The notes beneath the pieces were generated by a model. The model worked only from the letters and a program-made list of their open reading frames with translations. It ran no database searches and had not been told where the DNA came from. 64,000 bases of DNA. Origin: Streptomyces pyxinicus. Lineage in GTDB: Bacteria > Actinomycetota > Actinomycetes > Streptomycetales > Streptomycetaceae. The stretch lies in contig NZ_JANUGP010000024.1 in the NCBI RefSeq assembly GCF_024753135.1, positions 62,001 through 126,000 of the forward strand. Reading direction: 5' to 3'. Positions 18,172 to 26,395 of this stretch are shown here, piece by piece. Positions within the stretch are counted from its first letter, which is position 1, and each line of letters starts with the position of its first letter. The position numbers and the translations under genes are program-made.

Positions 18172-18185
18172 TTGAACGCGTTCAA
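18172..18185. promoter_or_regulatory. Operator 1, perfect 14-bp palindrome
   Basis: TTGAACGCGTTCAA, a perfect inverted repeat covering the -35. It is identical to operator 2, 45 bases downstream. The size and symmetry fit a TetR dimer; the TetR gene two genes downstream is the obvious candidate. Confidence 0.7.
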
Positions 18186-18200
18186 AACCAGGTCTACAGT
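18172..18200 (+). promoter_or_regulatory. Promoter with -35 inside an operator palindrome
   Basis: TTGAAC at 18172-18177 and TACAGT at 18195-18200 are separated by exactly 17 bases, a textbook housekeeping promoter. The -35 is the left half of the first TTGAACGCGTTCAA palindrome, so a repressor bound there would block polymerase. It drives the membrane protein-DCC-TetR unit. Confidence 0.7.
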
Positions 18201-18216
18201 GGCCACTGTCAGCGTT

Positions 18217-18230
18217 TTGAACGCGTTCAA
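18217..18230. promoter_or_regulatory. Operator 2, perfect 14-bp palindrome
   Basis: Second identical copy of TTGAACGCGTTCAA, lying just downstream of the expected transcription start (about 18207) and 13 bases before the start codon of the first gene. Confidence 0.7.
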
Positions 18231-18243
18231 GAAGGGGTGGGGC

Positions 18244-18651
18244 ATGGACCGCACCGTCATCGCCTACGTCATCTACCTGGTCGTCAGCATCGCGCTGACC
18301 GTCTGGGTGGCCCGCACGCTCAGCCGCAACGGCCGGATATTCCTCGCGGACGTCCTGCACGGCGACGAGAGGCTCGCGGACGCCGTCAACCACCTGCTCG
18401 TGGTCGGCTTCTACCTGGTCAACCTCGGCTTCGTGGCGCTGTACCTGAGCGGGGACGACACCATCGAGGACACCCGCGGCATCTTCGAGGCGCTGTCGAC
18501 CAAGCTGGGCGTGGTGCTGCTGGTGCTCGGCGTGCTGCACCTGGGCAACGTGTACGTGCTCAGCCGGATCCGCCGGCGCGGGGTCATGGAGCGCGAGCAG
18601 CGTCCCCCGGTCGCCCCGCAGGAGTGGGTCGCCCCGACGGCGGGCGCGTGA
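18244..18651 (+). CDS. Small integral membrane protein of a TetR-regulated unit
   Basis: A 135-residue protein with three or four hydrophobic helices (about 5-25, 48-70, 85-112) and a hydrophilic Arg/Glu/Pro tail. The segment FLADVLHGDERLADAVNHLL between helices 1 and 2 is the most distinctive part. ATG 18244 follows aaggggtggggc. The stop overlaps the next start (GTGA). It is controlled by the double palindrome immediately upstream. I do not recognise the family. Confidence 0.75.
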   Translation: MDRTVIAYVIYLVVSIALTVWVARTLSRNGRIFLADVLHGDERLADAVNHLLVVGFYLVNLGFVALYLSGDDTIEDTRGIFEALSTKLGVVLLVLGVLHLGNVYVLSRIRRRGVMEREQRPPVAPQEWVAPTAGA

Positions 18652-19172
18652 CGGCGATGGCCGCCGCGACCACCGCGCACGGCCGGGACGCGTCCGGCGT
18701 CCCGGTCCGCGGGCTCACCGTCCTGTACGACGCCGAGCGCGCCCTGGGCGTCCATCTGCGCGGCTGGCTGGTACGGCAGTCGCAGCTGGTGCCGCTGGAC
18801 CTGCTGCCGGCGGGCTCGGCCGAGGCCCGGGCCCGCTTCCCCGGGCTCGGTCACGGGGCGGCCCGCGACGAGGTCACCGTCGTCGGCGACGCCGGGCAGG
18901 TCTACCGGGGCGCGTCCGCCTGGATCGTCGTCCTGTGGGCGCTGCGCGAGCACCGCCCACGGGCCCACAGGCTCGCCACCCCGGCCGGCGCCCGGCTGGC
19001 CCGGGGCGCGGTGCTGGCGGCGGCGAAGTGGCGGGGCACGCTGTGGCAGAACGACGGCGGGTCCTGGGGCGGGCAGACGTACCGGCGGGCCGACGGCTGG
19101 GAGTACCACCGGGACACCGGCTGGGTCCATCGGCCGCCGTCCGGTGCCCGCAGAGCCCGCGCCACTCGTTAG
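18648..19172 (+). CDS. DCC-like (DUF393) protein without the redox cysteines
   Basis: A 174-residue protein matching thiol-disulfide oxidoreductases of the DCC family in its opening strand (GLTVLYDAERALGVHLRGWL), in ARFPGLG, and in YRGASAWIVVLWAL. In canonical members the strand is followed by DGxCxxC; here it reads DAERALG, so the catalytic cysteines are missing. It probably binds rather than oxidises. The C-terminal part (WQNDGGSWGGQTYRRADGWE) is extra. GTG 18648 overlaps the previous stop by four bases, so it is translationally coupled. Confidence 0.65.
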   Translation: MTAMAAATTAHGRDASGVPVRGLTVLYDAERALGVHLRGWLVRQSQLVPLDLLPAGSAEARARFPGLGHGAARDEVTVVGDAGQVYRGASAWIVVLWALREHRPRAHRLATPAGARLARGAVLAAAKWRGTLWQNDGGSWGGQTYRRADGWEYHRDTGWVHRPPSGARRARATR

Positions 19173-19183
19173 GCTCTCCTGTC

Positions 19184-19912
19184 GTGCCCGCGAACAACGA
19201 CGGCCCCGAGGCGGCCGGTCCCCCGAGCAAGTCCGAGCAGACCCGCGCGCTGATCCTGGAGACCGCGATGCGGCTGTTCCAGGAACGCGGGTACGACAAG
19301 ACGACCATGCGGGCCATCGCCAAGGAGGCGGGGGTCTCCGTCGGCAACGCCTACTACTACTTCGCGGGCAAGGAACACCTGATCCAGGGCTTCTACGACC
19401 GGATCGCCGCCGAGCACCAGGCTGCGGTCCGCCAGGTGCTGGACACGGAGACCGACCTGGAGGCGCGGCTCGCCGGGGTGCTCACCGTCTGGCTGGACAT
19501 CGCGCGGCCGTACCACGAGTTCGCCGTGCAGTTCTTCAAGAACGCCGCCGACCCCGACAGCCCGCTCAGCCCCTTCTCACCGGAGAGCGAGCGGGCCCGG
19601 GAGGCGGCGATCAGCGTCCACCGCGAGGTGCTGGCCGGCTCGAAGTCCAAGGTCGCGCCCGAACTCCGGGAGGTGCTGCCCGAGCTGATGTGGCTCTCCC
19701 AGATGGGCCTCGTCCTGTACTGGGTCTTCGACCGCACCGAGGGCCGCGAACGCAGCTACCGCCTGGCCCGTCGCGGCGCCCGCCTCACCGCCCGCGGCGT
19801 CTCCCTGGCCCGCTTCCGCGTCCTGCGGCCCCTGGTCCTGGAGATCCACGAGCTGTTCACGGACTTCCTGCCGGGGATGACGAGGGCGCTGCCGGATCCG
19901 GGGCGGAAGTGA
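19184..19912 (+). CDS. TetR family transcriptional regulator
   Basis: A 242-residue repressor. The N-terminal DNA-binding domain is clear: TRALILETAMRLFQERGYDK, then TTMRAIAKEAGVSVGNAYYY and FAGKEHLIQGFY. The C-terminal ligand/dimer domain (about 80-242) is helical and does not indicate the ligand. GTG 19184 is used; there is no ribosome site, but TAGGCT eight bases upstream could be a -10 for a leaderless mRNA. It lies 11 bases after the DCC-like gene and probably represses its own unit through the TTGAACGCGTTCAA pair at 18172-18230. Confidence 0.9.
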   Translation: MPANNDGPEAAGPPSKSEQTRALILETAMRLFQERGYDKTTMRAIAKEAGVSVGNAYYYFAGKEHLIQGFYDRIAAEHQAAVRQVLDTETDLEARLAGVLTVWLDIARPYHEFAVQFFKNAADPDSPLSPFSPESERAREAAISVHREVLAGSKSKVAPELREVLPELMWLSQMGLVLYWVFDRTEGRERSYRLARRGARLTARGVSLARFRVLRPLVLEIHELFTDFLPGMTRALPDPGRK

Positions 19913-20002
19913 TCACTTTCGGGTGAACGTGGGGGAAGCGGGCGTCCGGCGGCCGGCCTGCCTACGATGATGCTCTCGACACCAGCCCCTAGGAGGCACG
20001 CG

Positions 20003-20620
20003 ATGTCCGCTGCATCCGTCGAGCAGCCCTTCGACGCCGACGAGCCGTTCTCCCTCACGGCCATCGCCGACGAGATCATGGAGCGCCATCCGGGCTACCG
20101 CGTCGAGATCATCGGAGGCCACCTCCTCGTGACCCCTTCACCGGACGCCCCGCACGCCCGCGCTCTGACCAAACTCATGCGCCCCTTCATCGGCGCCGGT
20201 CTGGACGATGGCGAGACGGAGGTCCTCCAGAGCGTCGCGATCAAGCTCCCGACCGGGGCCGAGGACTACTGCATCCCCGACCTGGTGATCGTGGACGCCG
20301 ACATCGACGACCACTTCATCGAGAACAACGCCTACGACCCGGTCTGCTTCCGTCTGGTCCTGGAGGTCACCTCCGGCAACTGGCGGGACGACCTGAAGAC
20401 GAAGGTCGGCGCGTATGCCGAGGCCAAGGTGCCGGTCTACGTGATCGTCGACCGCAAGCACCAGCGTCTCCACCTCCTCACCGAGCCCGACGGGAGCACG
20501 TACACGAACCACCGCGTCCACGCCCCCGGCGAGACCGTCGTCCTTCCCGATTCTCTCGGCGCCGAAGTCACCCTCGACGTAGAGCAGATCATCAAGGCCG
20601 GGCAGAAGTCGGGCGGTTGA
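20003..20620 (+). CDS. Uma2 family (DUF820) PD-(D/E)XK nuclease-like protein
   Basis: A 205-residue protein with the Uma2 pattern: GYRVEIIGGHLLVTPSP near 35-50, IPDLVIVDAD with the metal Asp, VLEVTSGNW with the Glu, and a Lys in DLKTKVGAYAEAKVPVYVIV. These form a restriction-endonuclease-like active site. Uma2 genes are numerous in Streptomyces and their role is not established. ATG 20003 has a perfect AGGAGG at a spacing of six. The stop codon directly abuts the stop of the convergent solute-binding gene, with no intergenic base. Confidence 0.85.
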   Translation: MSAASVEQPFDADEPFSLTAIADEIMERHPGYRVEIIGGHLLVTPSPDAPHARALTKLMRPFIGAGLDDGETEVLQSVAIKLPTGAEDYCIPDLVIVDADIDDHFIENNAYDPVCFRLVLEVTSGNWRDDLKTKVGAYAEAKVPVYVIVDRKHQRLHLLTEPDGSTYTNHRVHAPGETVVLPDSLGAEVTLDVEQIIKAGQKSGG

Positions 20621-22180
20621 TCAGATCCAGTTCAGGCGCCAGAGGCGGAAGACGCCCGTACCGTCCGAGAGGTACTGGCCGCCGCCGACGTCCTCCGTGC
20701 TGACCACGTACTCCTTGCGCTGCCAGAGCGGGATCAGCGGGACGTCCTCGGCGACCTGGGACTGGATGTCGCGGAAGTCGCCCGCCACGCGGCTGCGGTC
20801 GGCGTACTGCTGGCTGTCCAGGATGAGATGGTCGACGCGCTTGTCGCTGTAGCCGGTGCTCATCGTGGAGCCGGTGCCGACCAGCGGGGAGCCGAAGGTG
20901 TCCGGGTCCGGGTAGTCGGCCACCCAGCCGACCGCCCAGGCGTCCATCTTCCCGGCGGCCCAGCGCTTCTGGAAGTCGGTCCACTCGTACCCCTTGACGT
21001 CGGCCTTGAACAGGCCGCTCGCCTCCAGCTGCTTCTTCAGCTCCGCGGCCTCCTCCGCGCCGGCGCCCCGCCCGATGCCGTACCCGAAGGTGAACCGCAC
21101 CGGCAGGCTCACGCCGGCCTGGGTGAGCAGTTCGCGTGCCTTCTTGGCGCTCTGCTCCGGGTAGTCGTCGAAGAAGGAGGTGGTGTGGCCGGTGATGCCG
21201 GTCGGGATCAGCGAGTACAGCGGGTCGACCGTGCCCTCGTAGACCGTCGCGGCCAGCTTCTCCCGGTTGACCAGCCAGGCGATCGCCCGGCGCACCCGTA
21301 CGTCGTGCAGCGGGGAGGCGGCGCGGGTGTTGAAGTACAGGTTGCGGGTCTCGGCGCTGTCGGATTCGGTGACGCGCTGCTCGGGGTCGCTCGGGTTGAG
21401 CTGTGAGAGGACGCCCGGCGGCAGGGTGCGGGTGGCCACGTCGACCTGCCGGCCCTTCCACGCGCGGTCGAGCTTCTGGGAGTCGGTGTAGTAGCGGAGC
21501 CGGACCGGGCGGCCGGTGCCGCTCAGGTAGCCCTCGTAGTGCGTGTTCGGGGAGAGGTCCGCCGACTGGTCCTTGGTGTAGCCGCTCAGCGTGTAGGGGC
21601 CCGTGCCGTCCACCTCGGAGCCCTTGCGCAGCGCGCCCGCCGGGTACTTCTCCTCGTCCACGATCGAACCGGCGCCCGTGGCGACCTTCAGCGGGAAGGT
21701 GGCGTCCGGGGACGACAGGTGGAAGGTCACCGTCTTCGCGTCGTCGGCGCTGACCGAGCCGAGCGTGGTGAACAGGGACGCGGGGCCGACGTCGGAGTTG
21801 ATCTTCTTGACCCGGTCGAAGGAGAACTTCACGTCCCGCGCCGTCAGTTCGCGCCCGCTCGGGAAGGTGATCCCGTCGCGCAGCGTGCACCGGTACGTCC
21901 TGAGTCCGCCGCCCACGAAGCCGCAGCTCCTGGCCGCGTCCGGGACCGGCTCCACGCCGCCCGGCTCGAAGGTGAGCAGCGACTGGAAGACGTTGCTGAA
22001 CAACGCCCAGGAACCGGCGTCGTAGGCGCCGGCCGGGTCGAGGTCCGTGACGGCGTCCGTGGTGCCGACGGTGATCGTCTTGTTCTTGTCCTCCTGCGAC
22101 GGCAGCAGTTGCCAGCCGCCGATTCCCACGATCGCGAGTACGAGCAGCGTCACGAGAATCCGCATGCGAACAGATCGCAC
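20621..22180 (-). CDS. Peptide/nickel-type ABC transporter substrate-binding protein (family 5)
   Basis: A 519-residue exported solute-binding protein. An N-terminal hydrophobic helix (about 7-25, ILVTLLVLAIVGIGGWQLL) acts as a signal or anchor; there is no lipobox Cys. Family-5 features include TTDAVTDLDPAGAYDAGSW near the mature start, the LRDGITFPSGRELTARDVKF motif, and VRRAIAWLVNREKL. GTG 22180-22178 follows GGGGAGGG at a spacing of seven. No permease or ATPase gene is adjacent, so it is an orphan receptor. The ligand is probably an oligopeptide, by family only. Confidence 0.88.
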   Translation of the reverse strand: MRSVRMRILVTLLVLAIVGIGGWQLLPSQEDKNKTITVGTTDAVTDLDPAGAYDAGSWALFSNVFQSLLTFEPGGVEPVPDAARSCGFVGGGLRTYRCTLRDGITFPSGRELTARDVKFSFDRVKKINSDVGPASLFTTLGSVSADDAKTVTFHLSSPDATFPLKVATGAGSIVDEEKYPAGALRKGSEVDGTGPYTLSGYTKDQSADLSPNTHYEGYLSGTGRPVRLRYYTDSQKLDRAWKGRQVDVATRTLPPGVLSQLNPSDPEQRVTESDSAETRNLYFNTRAASPLHDVRVRRAIAWLVNREKLAATVYEGTVDPLYSLIPTGITGHTTSFFDDYPEQSAKKARELLTQAGVSLPVRFTFGYGIGRGAGAEEAAELKKQLEASGLFKADVKGYEWTDFQKRWAAGKMDAWAVGWVADYPDPDTFGSPLVGTGSTMSTGYSDKRVDHLILDSQQYADRSRVAGDFRDIQSQVAEDVPLIPLWQRKEYVVSTEDVGGGQYLSDGTGVFRLWRLNWI

Positions 22181-22232
22181 GGTGGTGCCCTCCCCAGGCC
22201 CCGCGAGGCCCTACCCCTGGCCCAGCACGATT

Positions 22233-22254
22233 GCGCCACTCCCCTAAGTGGCGC
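22233..22254. promoter_or_regulatory. Perfect 8+6+8 inverted repeat upstream of the solute-binding gene
   Basis: gcgccact, six bases, agtggcgc. It lies about 55 bases upstream of GTG 22180 on the minus strand, and downstream of the SCO4848-type gene's stop. It could be an operator or the terminator of the gene ending at 22423. Confidence 0.4.
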
Positions 22255-22422
22255 GGCTCACCTAATCACACCTGTTTCAGCGCGGGGAAGGGCTTTCCGA
22301 CCGGGATGGACAAGAACTTACCGAGGCCTGTTCCGGCCATGTGTACGGCGGGTTTCACAGGTTTTCCACAGGGGTGGGGACGGTTCCCCGCGGGGCGGGG
22401 AGGGCGACCCGGGGAGTCCTCG

Positions 22423-22662
22423 CTATGACGTGTGGCGCAGTGCGCGCAGTCCGCGCAACCCGAGGACCCCGATGGCCGTCCCCCATACGAAGGAGGCGAT
22501 CGCCAGCAGCAGGTGCACCCAGAAGTACGCGGTCGGGTGGCCGTCGTCGAAGGCGAGTCCGCTGCCGTCCTTGACCAGGTTCTTGACGAAAGTGATCCAG
22601 ATGATCCAGCTCCACACCCCGAAGGCGAGCAGGAACCAGGAGACCGGGCGGCTGAGCTTCAT
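22423..22662 (-). CDS. SCO4848 family membrane protein
   Basis: A 79-residue protein with two membrane helices (about 7-27 and 45-68), starting MKLSRPVSWFLLAFGVWSWI. It matches the small actinobacterial family named after SCO4848, of unknown function. The start is ATG 22662-22660; this CAT overlaps the ATG of the divergent carboxypeptidase gene (shared sequence CATG), so the two start codons are interlocked. No other in-frame start is available before the first helix. Confidence 0.85.
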   Translation of the reverse strand: MKLSRPVSWFLLAFGVWSWIIWITFVKNLVKDGSGLAFDDGHPTAYFWVHLLLAIASFVWGTAIGVLGLRGLRALRHTS

Positions 22663-23935
22663 GTCCCCAGTATCGCCGTCCCGTGTCCGGTTCCGCGCCG
22701 GGGGTGGCACGGGGCCGAAGACCGGCCGGCGATCGCTGCTGGTCACCTCCGCCGTCCTGCTGTCCCTGGCCGCCACCGGGCCCGCGGCCCTCGCCGCCCC
22801 GAGCCCCACCGCGAGCCCGACGGCCACACCGCCCGCGCGGATGTCGACCGTGGGCGGCGCCCGGCTCGGCATGCCCGGTACCCAGGTCGACCTGGCGCCC
22901 GGGGTGCCCGTGTTGCCCAAGGACCTGACGGCGCTGTCCTGGATGGTGTCCGACGCCGAGTCCGGCGAGGTGCTCGCCGCGCACAACGCGCACTGGCGGC
23001 TGCCCCCGGCGAGCACCCTGAAGATGCTGTTCGCGGACACCGTGCTGCCCCGCTTCCCCAAGGGCACCCGGCACAAGGTGGTCCCCTCGGACCTGACGGG
23101 CGTGGGCGCCGGCTCCAGCGTGGTCGGCATAAAGGAGGGCCACGCCTACTCCGTCCACGACCTGTGGCTCGGGGTGTTCCTGCGCTCGGGCAACGACGCC
23201 GTGCACGTGCTGTCGGCCATGAACGGCGGGGTCGCGCAGACGGTCCGGGACATGCGGGACCACGCCGGCGAACTCCGGGCCCAGGACACGCACGTGGTCT
23301 CGCCGGACGGCTACGACGAGCCGGGGCAGGTGTCGTCGGCGTACGACCTGACGCTGTTCGCCCGCTCCGGGCTCCAGAAGAAGGACTTCCGGGACTACTG
23401 CGCCACGGTGTCGGCGACGTTCGGGGACGCCGAGATCCGCAACACCAACCGGCTGCTCAGCGGCGACACCGACGTGCCCGTCTACCAGGGCATCGCGGGC
23501 GTGAAGAACGGCAACACCACGCACGCGGGCGCCACCTTCACCGGGGTCGCCGAGCGGGGCGGCAAGGTGCTGCTCGTCACGGTGATGAACCCGCAAAAGC
23601 ACGAGCACAACGAGGTCTACAAGGAGAGCGCCAAGCTGTTCGACTGGGGCTTCCAGGCGGCCGGCAAGGTGAAACCGGTGGGTGAGCTGGTGCCGCCCAG
23701 GAGCGTCGCGCCGAACAGCGCCGCGCCCAGCCCCGGCGCGTCCCCGCAGCCGGCCTCGGGCGCGGGCGGCACCGGGTCCCGGCCGGTGGCGAGTTCCGCC
23801 GCGGGGACGGGCTCCGGTGTCGGCACCGCGCTGGCGGTCGCGGGCGGGCTGCTGGTGCTGCTCGGGGGCGGGGTGTTCCTGATCAACCGCCGGTGGCCGC
23901 TGCCGGACCTGATGCGCCGTCGGTCGCGCCCCTGA
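22661..23935 (+). CDS. D-alanyl-D-alanine carboxypeptidase (penicillin-binding protein, peptidase S11)
   Basis: A 424-residue cell-wall enzyme that trims the terminal D-Ala of stem peptides. A signal peptide spans about 20-47 (LLVTSAVLLSLAATGPAALA). The S11 motifs are PASTLKML (SxxK, nucleophile Ser), SGN in LRSGNDAVHV, and KNGNTTHAG in the position of the KTG motif. A Pro/Ser/Gly linker precedes a C-terminal membrane helix (about 388-410) and a basic tail, giving outer-surface anchoring. ATG 22661 overlaps the divergent start codon. The last 53 bases overlap the convergent YihY gene. Confidence 0.92.
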   Translation: MSPVSPSRVRFRAGGGTGPKTGRRSLLVTSAVLLSLAATGPAALAAPSPTASPTATPPARMSTVGGARLGMPGTQVDLAPGVPVLPKDLTALSWMVSDAESGEVLAAHNAHWRLPPASTLKMLFADTVLPRFPKGTRHKVVPSDLTGVGAGSSVVGIKEGHAYSVHDLWLGVFLRSGNDAVHVLSAMNGGVAQTVRDMRDHAGELRAQDTHVVSPDGYDEPGQVSSAYDLTLFARSGLQKKDFRDYCATVSATFGDAEIRNTNRLLSGDTDVPVYQGIAGVKNGNTTHAGATFTGVAERGGKVLLVTVMNPQKHEHNEVYKESAKLFDWGFQAAGKVKPVGELVPPRSVAPNSAAPSPGASPQPASGAGGTGSRPVASSAAGTGSGVGTALAVAGGLLVLLGGGVFLINRRWPLPDLMRRRSRP

Positions 23936-24878
23936 CGCTCCGCTTCCCCGGCTCGCCCCCCGGGTGCCCGTCCGCCGCCGGCTTCTCGGGCGGTGCCTGC
24001 GGGGGTGCGTGCTCCGCGGGCACTTCCTCCTCCTTGCTGCCCGTCGCCGTCCAGGCCGCGCAGAACAGGACGAGTTTCGCGGTGAAGTTGATCCACAGCA
24101 GCAGCGCGACGGGGACGCCGAACGCGCCGTACATGCTCTTCGCGGCGACGCCCTGGATGTAGCCGCTGAGGAGGAGTTTGAGGAGTTCGAAGCCGATCGC
24201 GCCGAGCAGCGCGGCCACCAGCAGGCGGTGGCGCCCCGGCTCGACGCCGGGCAGCAGGGTCAGGACGTAGAGCAGGACGAGGAAGTCGGCGAGCACGGCG
24301 ACGGCGAAGGCGATGACCTGGAGCAGGGCGCTGCCCCAGCCGTGCTCCTGGAGGCCGATCTGCCGGGAGAGCCAGCCTATGGCCGCCGAGGCGAGCGTGG
24401 ACGCGGCGAGCGTGACCAGCAGGGCGCCGCCGAGGCCGAGCAGGATGCCGGCGTCCTTGCCCTTGGTGACGAACGGGTTCTCCTCCCGGTCGGGCAGCTC
24501 CCAGACCGCGCGCAGGCAGTCCCGGGTCTGGCCGACCCAGCCGACGCCGGTGAACAGCAGCAGGGCGCCCGCGATGACCCCGACCGTGCCGGCGTTCTGC
24601 ACCAGGGTGCCGATGTCGAGCTGCTGGGACAGGCCCGGGAACTGCTCGCCGATCTTGGCCTCGACCGTCTTCTGGCGGCCGGGGCTCAGCGTGGCGGCGG
24701 TGATCGCGGCGGCCACGGTGAGCAGCGGGAACAGGGCGACGAAGCTGACGAAGGTCATCGCGGCGGCCAGCCGGGTCCACTTGACGCGGTCCAGCCGCTC
24801 GTAGCTCCGCCACGCGTGCGTGATCATCAGCCGGGTGACGATCGGCCCGATGCCGGGCAACCGCTTCAGCCAGTCCAT
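23883..24878 (-). CDS. YihY/BrkB family integral membrane protein
   Basis: A 331-residue protein with six hydrophobic helices between about 35 and 270 and a Pro/Glu/Ala-rich cytoplasmic tail. Family landmarks are RLAAAMTFVSFVALFPLL, TGVGWVGQTRDCLRAVWELP and LLLWINFTAKLVLFCAAWTA. YihY proteins were once called RNase BN; their function is unsettled. ATG 24878-24876 begins MDWLKRLPGIGPIV. The 3' end overlaps the convergent carboxypeptidase gene by 53 bases. Confidence 0.88.
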   Translation of the reverse strand: MDWLKRLPGIGPIVTRLMITHAWRSYERLDRVKWTRLAAAMTFVSFVALFPLLTVAAAITAATLSPGRQKTVEAKIGEQFPGLSQQLDIGTLVQNAGTVGVIAGALLLFTGVGWVGQTRDCLRAVWELPDREENPFVTKGKDAGILLGLGGALLVTLAASTLASAAIGWLSRQIGLQEHGWGSALLQVIAFAVAVLADFLVLLYVLTLLPGVEPGRHRLLVAALLGAIGFELLKLLLSGYIQGVAAKSMYGAFGVPVALLLWINFTAKLVLFCAAWTATGSKEEEVPAEHAPPQAPPEKPAADGHPGGEPGKRSVRGATDGASGPAAATGG

Positions 24879-25021
24879 GATCGGTACTTGCCCTCGGTGG
24901 CCCCGTCCACACCGCTGAAATGACGTCAATATCAGGGGACATCGCACTAATCACCCGTCTTGGGGAGGTCACGGGATGTTTTGTAACTAATCGCTGATAT
25001 ATGGGCGATACGGTCACCGGC

Positions 25022-26356
25022 ATGTCCGAAGACACCGTTTCCGTCGCCCGCCTCGTCCGCCCGCGCAGTTACGAGGAGGCCGCGGCGGCCGTCCGCGACA
25101 GCGGGGCGCGCGGCACCCTCCCCGGCGGTCCGGGGCGGGCGTACGGCGACGCGGCGCGCAACGCCGGCGGCGCGGTCCTCGACCTGACCGGCCTCGACCG
25201 GGTGCACGTGGTCGACGCGGACGAGGGCATCGTCCTGTGCGACGCCGGCGTGCCCCTGCACCGGCTGGCGGGGGTGCTGCTCCCGCTCGGCTGGCTGCCG
25301 CCGGTCATGACCGGCGACCGTGGGGTCACCGTCGGCGGGGCGATCGCCGCCGACCTGCATGGCCGCGACCACCATGTCTCCGGCTCCTTCTGCCGCCAGG
25401 TGCTGTCCCTGGAGATGCTCACCGCCGACGGCGAGGTCCGCACGGTCACCCCGGACACCGAGCTGTTCGAGGCGACGGCGGGCGGCATGGGGCTGACCGG
25501 GATCGTGCTGACGGCCACCTTCCGGCTGCTGCCGGTCGAGACGCCGTACCTGACGGTCGACACCGAGCGCGCCGCCGACCTGGACGCGCTGCTGGCCCGG
25601 ATGGCCGAGGGCGACCACCGGCACCGCTACGCGGCCGCCCGGATCGACCTGACGGGCCGCGGGACGGCGACCGGGCGCGGGGTGCTCGTCCGGGCCGACC
25701 ACACGCCTCTCGACGCCCTGGACGGCCCCGGCGGCCTCCGCGACCGGGGCACGCGCGCGTGGCGGCGGCTCCAGGCCCTGCGCCCGCGCCCCCTGCACCA
25801 GCGGGCCGCCGTGGCGGGCGACGTCTGGTACCGGGCGGCGCCCCGCGCGCGCACCGGTGAGATCCGGCGGCTGTCCGGCTTCTTCCACCCCCTCGACGGC
25901 ACCCAGCAGTGGGGACGGCAATGGGCGCAGCAGTGGAGCCGGCCGTACGGCCGGGGCGGCGGCCTGGTGCGCTACCGGTTCGCGCTCGGCCACGGCCGGG
26001 AGGAGGCCCTGCACCGGGTCGTCGGACGCCTCACCGCCCTGCCCGGACCCACCCTCCCGGCCGTACTCCAGCACCTCGGGGACGCCGGGACCGGCTGGCT
26101 CTCCTTCCCGCTGCCCGGCTGGAGCCTCACCGTGGACCTGCCGGCCGCGCTGCCCGGACTCGCCGTCCTCCTCGACGAACTGGACGCGGAGGTCGCGGCG
26201 TCCGGCGGGCGGGTGGCCCTCGCCGGGGACGGCCGGCTGCGTCCCGACCTGCTCGACACGATGTACCCGCGCGCGGCCGGCTTCCGGGCCCTGCGGGCGC
26301 GCTGCGACCCACGCGGCGTGTTCACCTCCGACCTCGCCCGCCGACTCGGCCTCTGA
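25022..26356 (+). CDS. DprE1-like FAD-linked oxidoreductase
   Basis: A 444-residue VAO/PCMH-type flavoprotein related to decaprenylphosphoryl-ribose 2'-oxidase DprE1. Shared motifs are the FAD loop GGPGRAYGDAARNAGG, VTVGGAIAADLHGRDHH, and the C-terminal end GVFTSDLARRLGL. The mycobacterial DprE1 Cys387 position (GWNICVDFP) reads GWSLTVDLP here, so Thr replaces the benzothiazinone-reactive Cys. The Lys of the TAKDSRT motif is replaced (LAGDGRL). The substrate may therefore differ. The start is ATG 25022; ATG 25001 is in frame. It is followed 39 bases later by its probable partner reductase. Confidence 0.85.
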   Translation: MSEDTVSVARLVRPRSYEEAAAAVRDSGARGTLPGGPGRAYGDAARNAGGAVLDLTGLDRVHVVDADEGIVLCDAGVPLHRLAGVLLPLGWLPPVMTGDRGVTVGGAIAADLHGRDHHVSGSFCRQVLSLEMLTADGEVRTVTPDTELFEATAGGMGLTGIVLTATFRLLPVETPYLTVDTERAADLDALLARMAEGDHRHRYAAARIDLTGRGTATGRGVLVRADHTPLDALDGPGGLRDRGTRAWRRLQALRPRPLHQRAAVAGDVWYRAAPRARTGEIRRLSGFFHPLDGTQQWGRQWAQQWSRPYGRGGGLVRYRFALGHGREEALHRVVGRLTALPGPTLPAVLQHLGDAGTGWLSFPLPGWSLTVDLPAALPGLAVLLDELDAEVAASGGRVALAGDGRLRPDLLDTMYPRAAGFRALRARCDPRGVFTSDLARRLGL

Positions 26357-26395
26357 GGCCGCGTGCCCCCGCCCCGCCGATCCCCTGGAGCTGTC

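Noticed and set aside
22362-22370. ttttccaca, a DnaA-box-like word
   Set aside because: Single occurrence, far from any replication gene; expected by chance.
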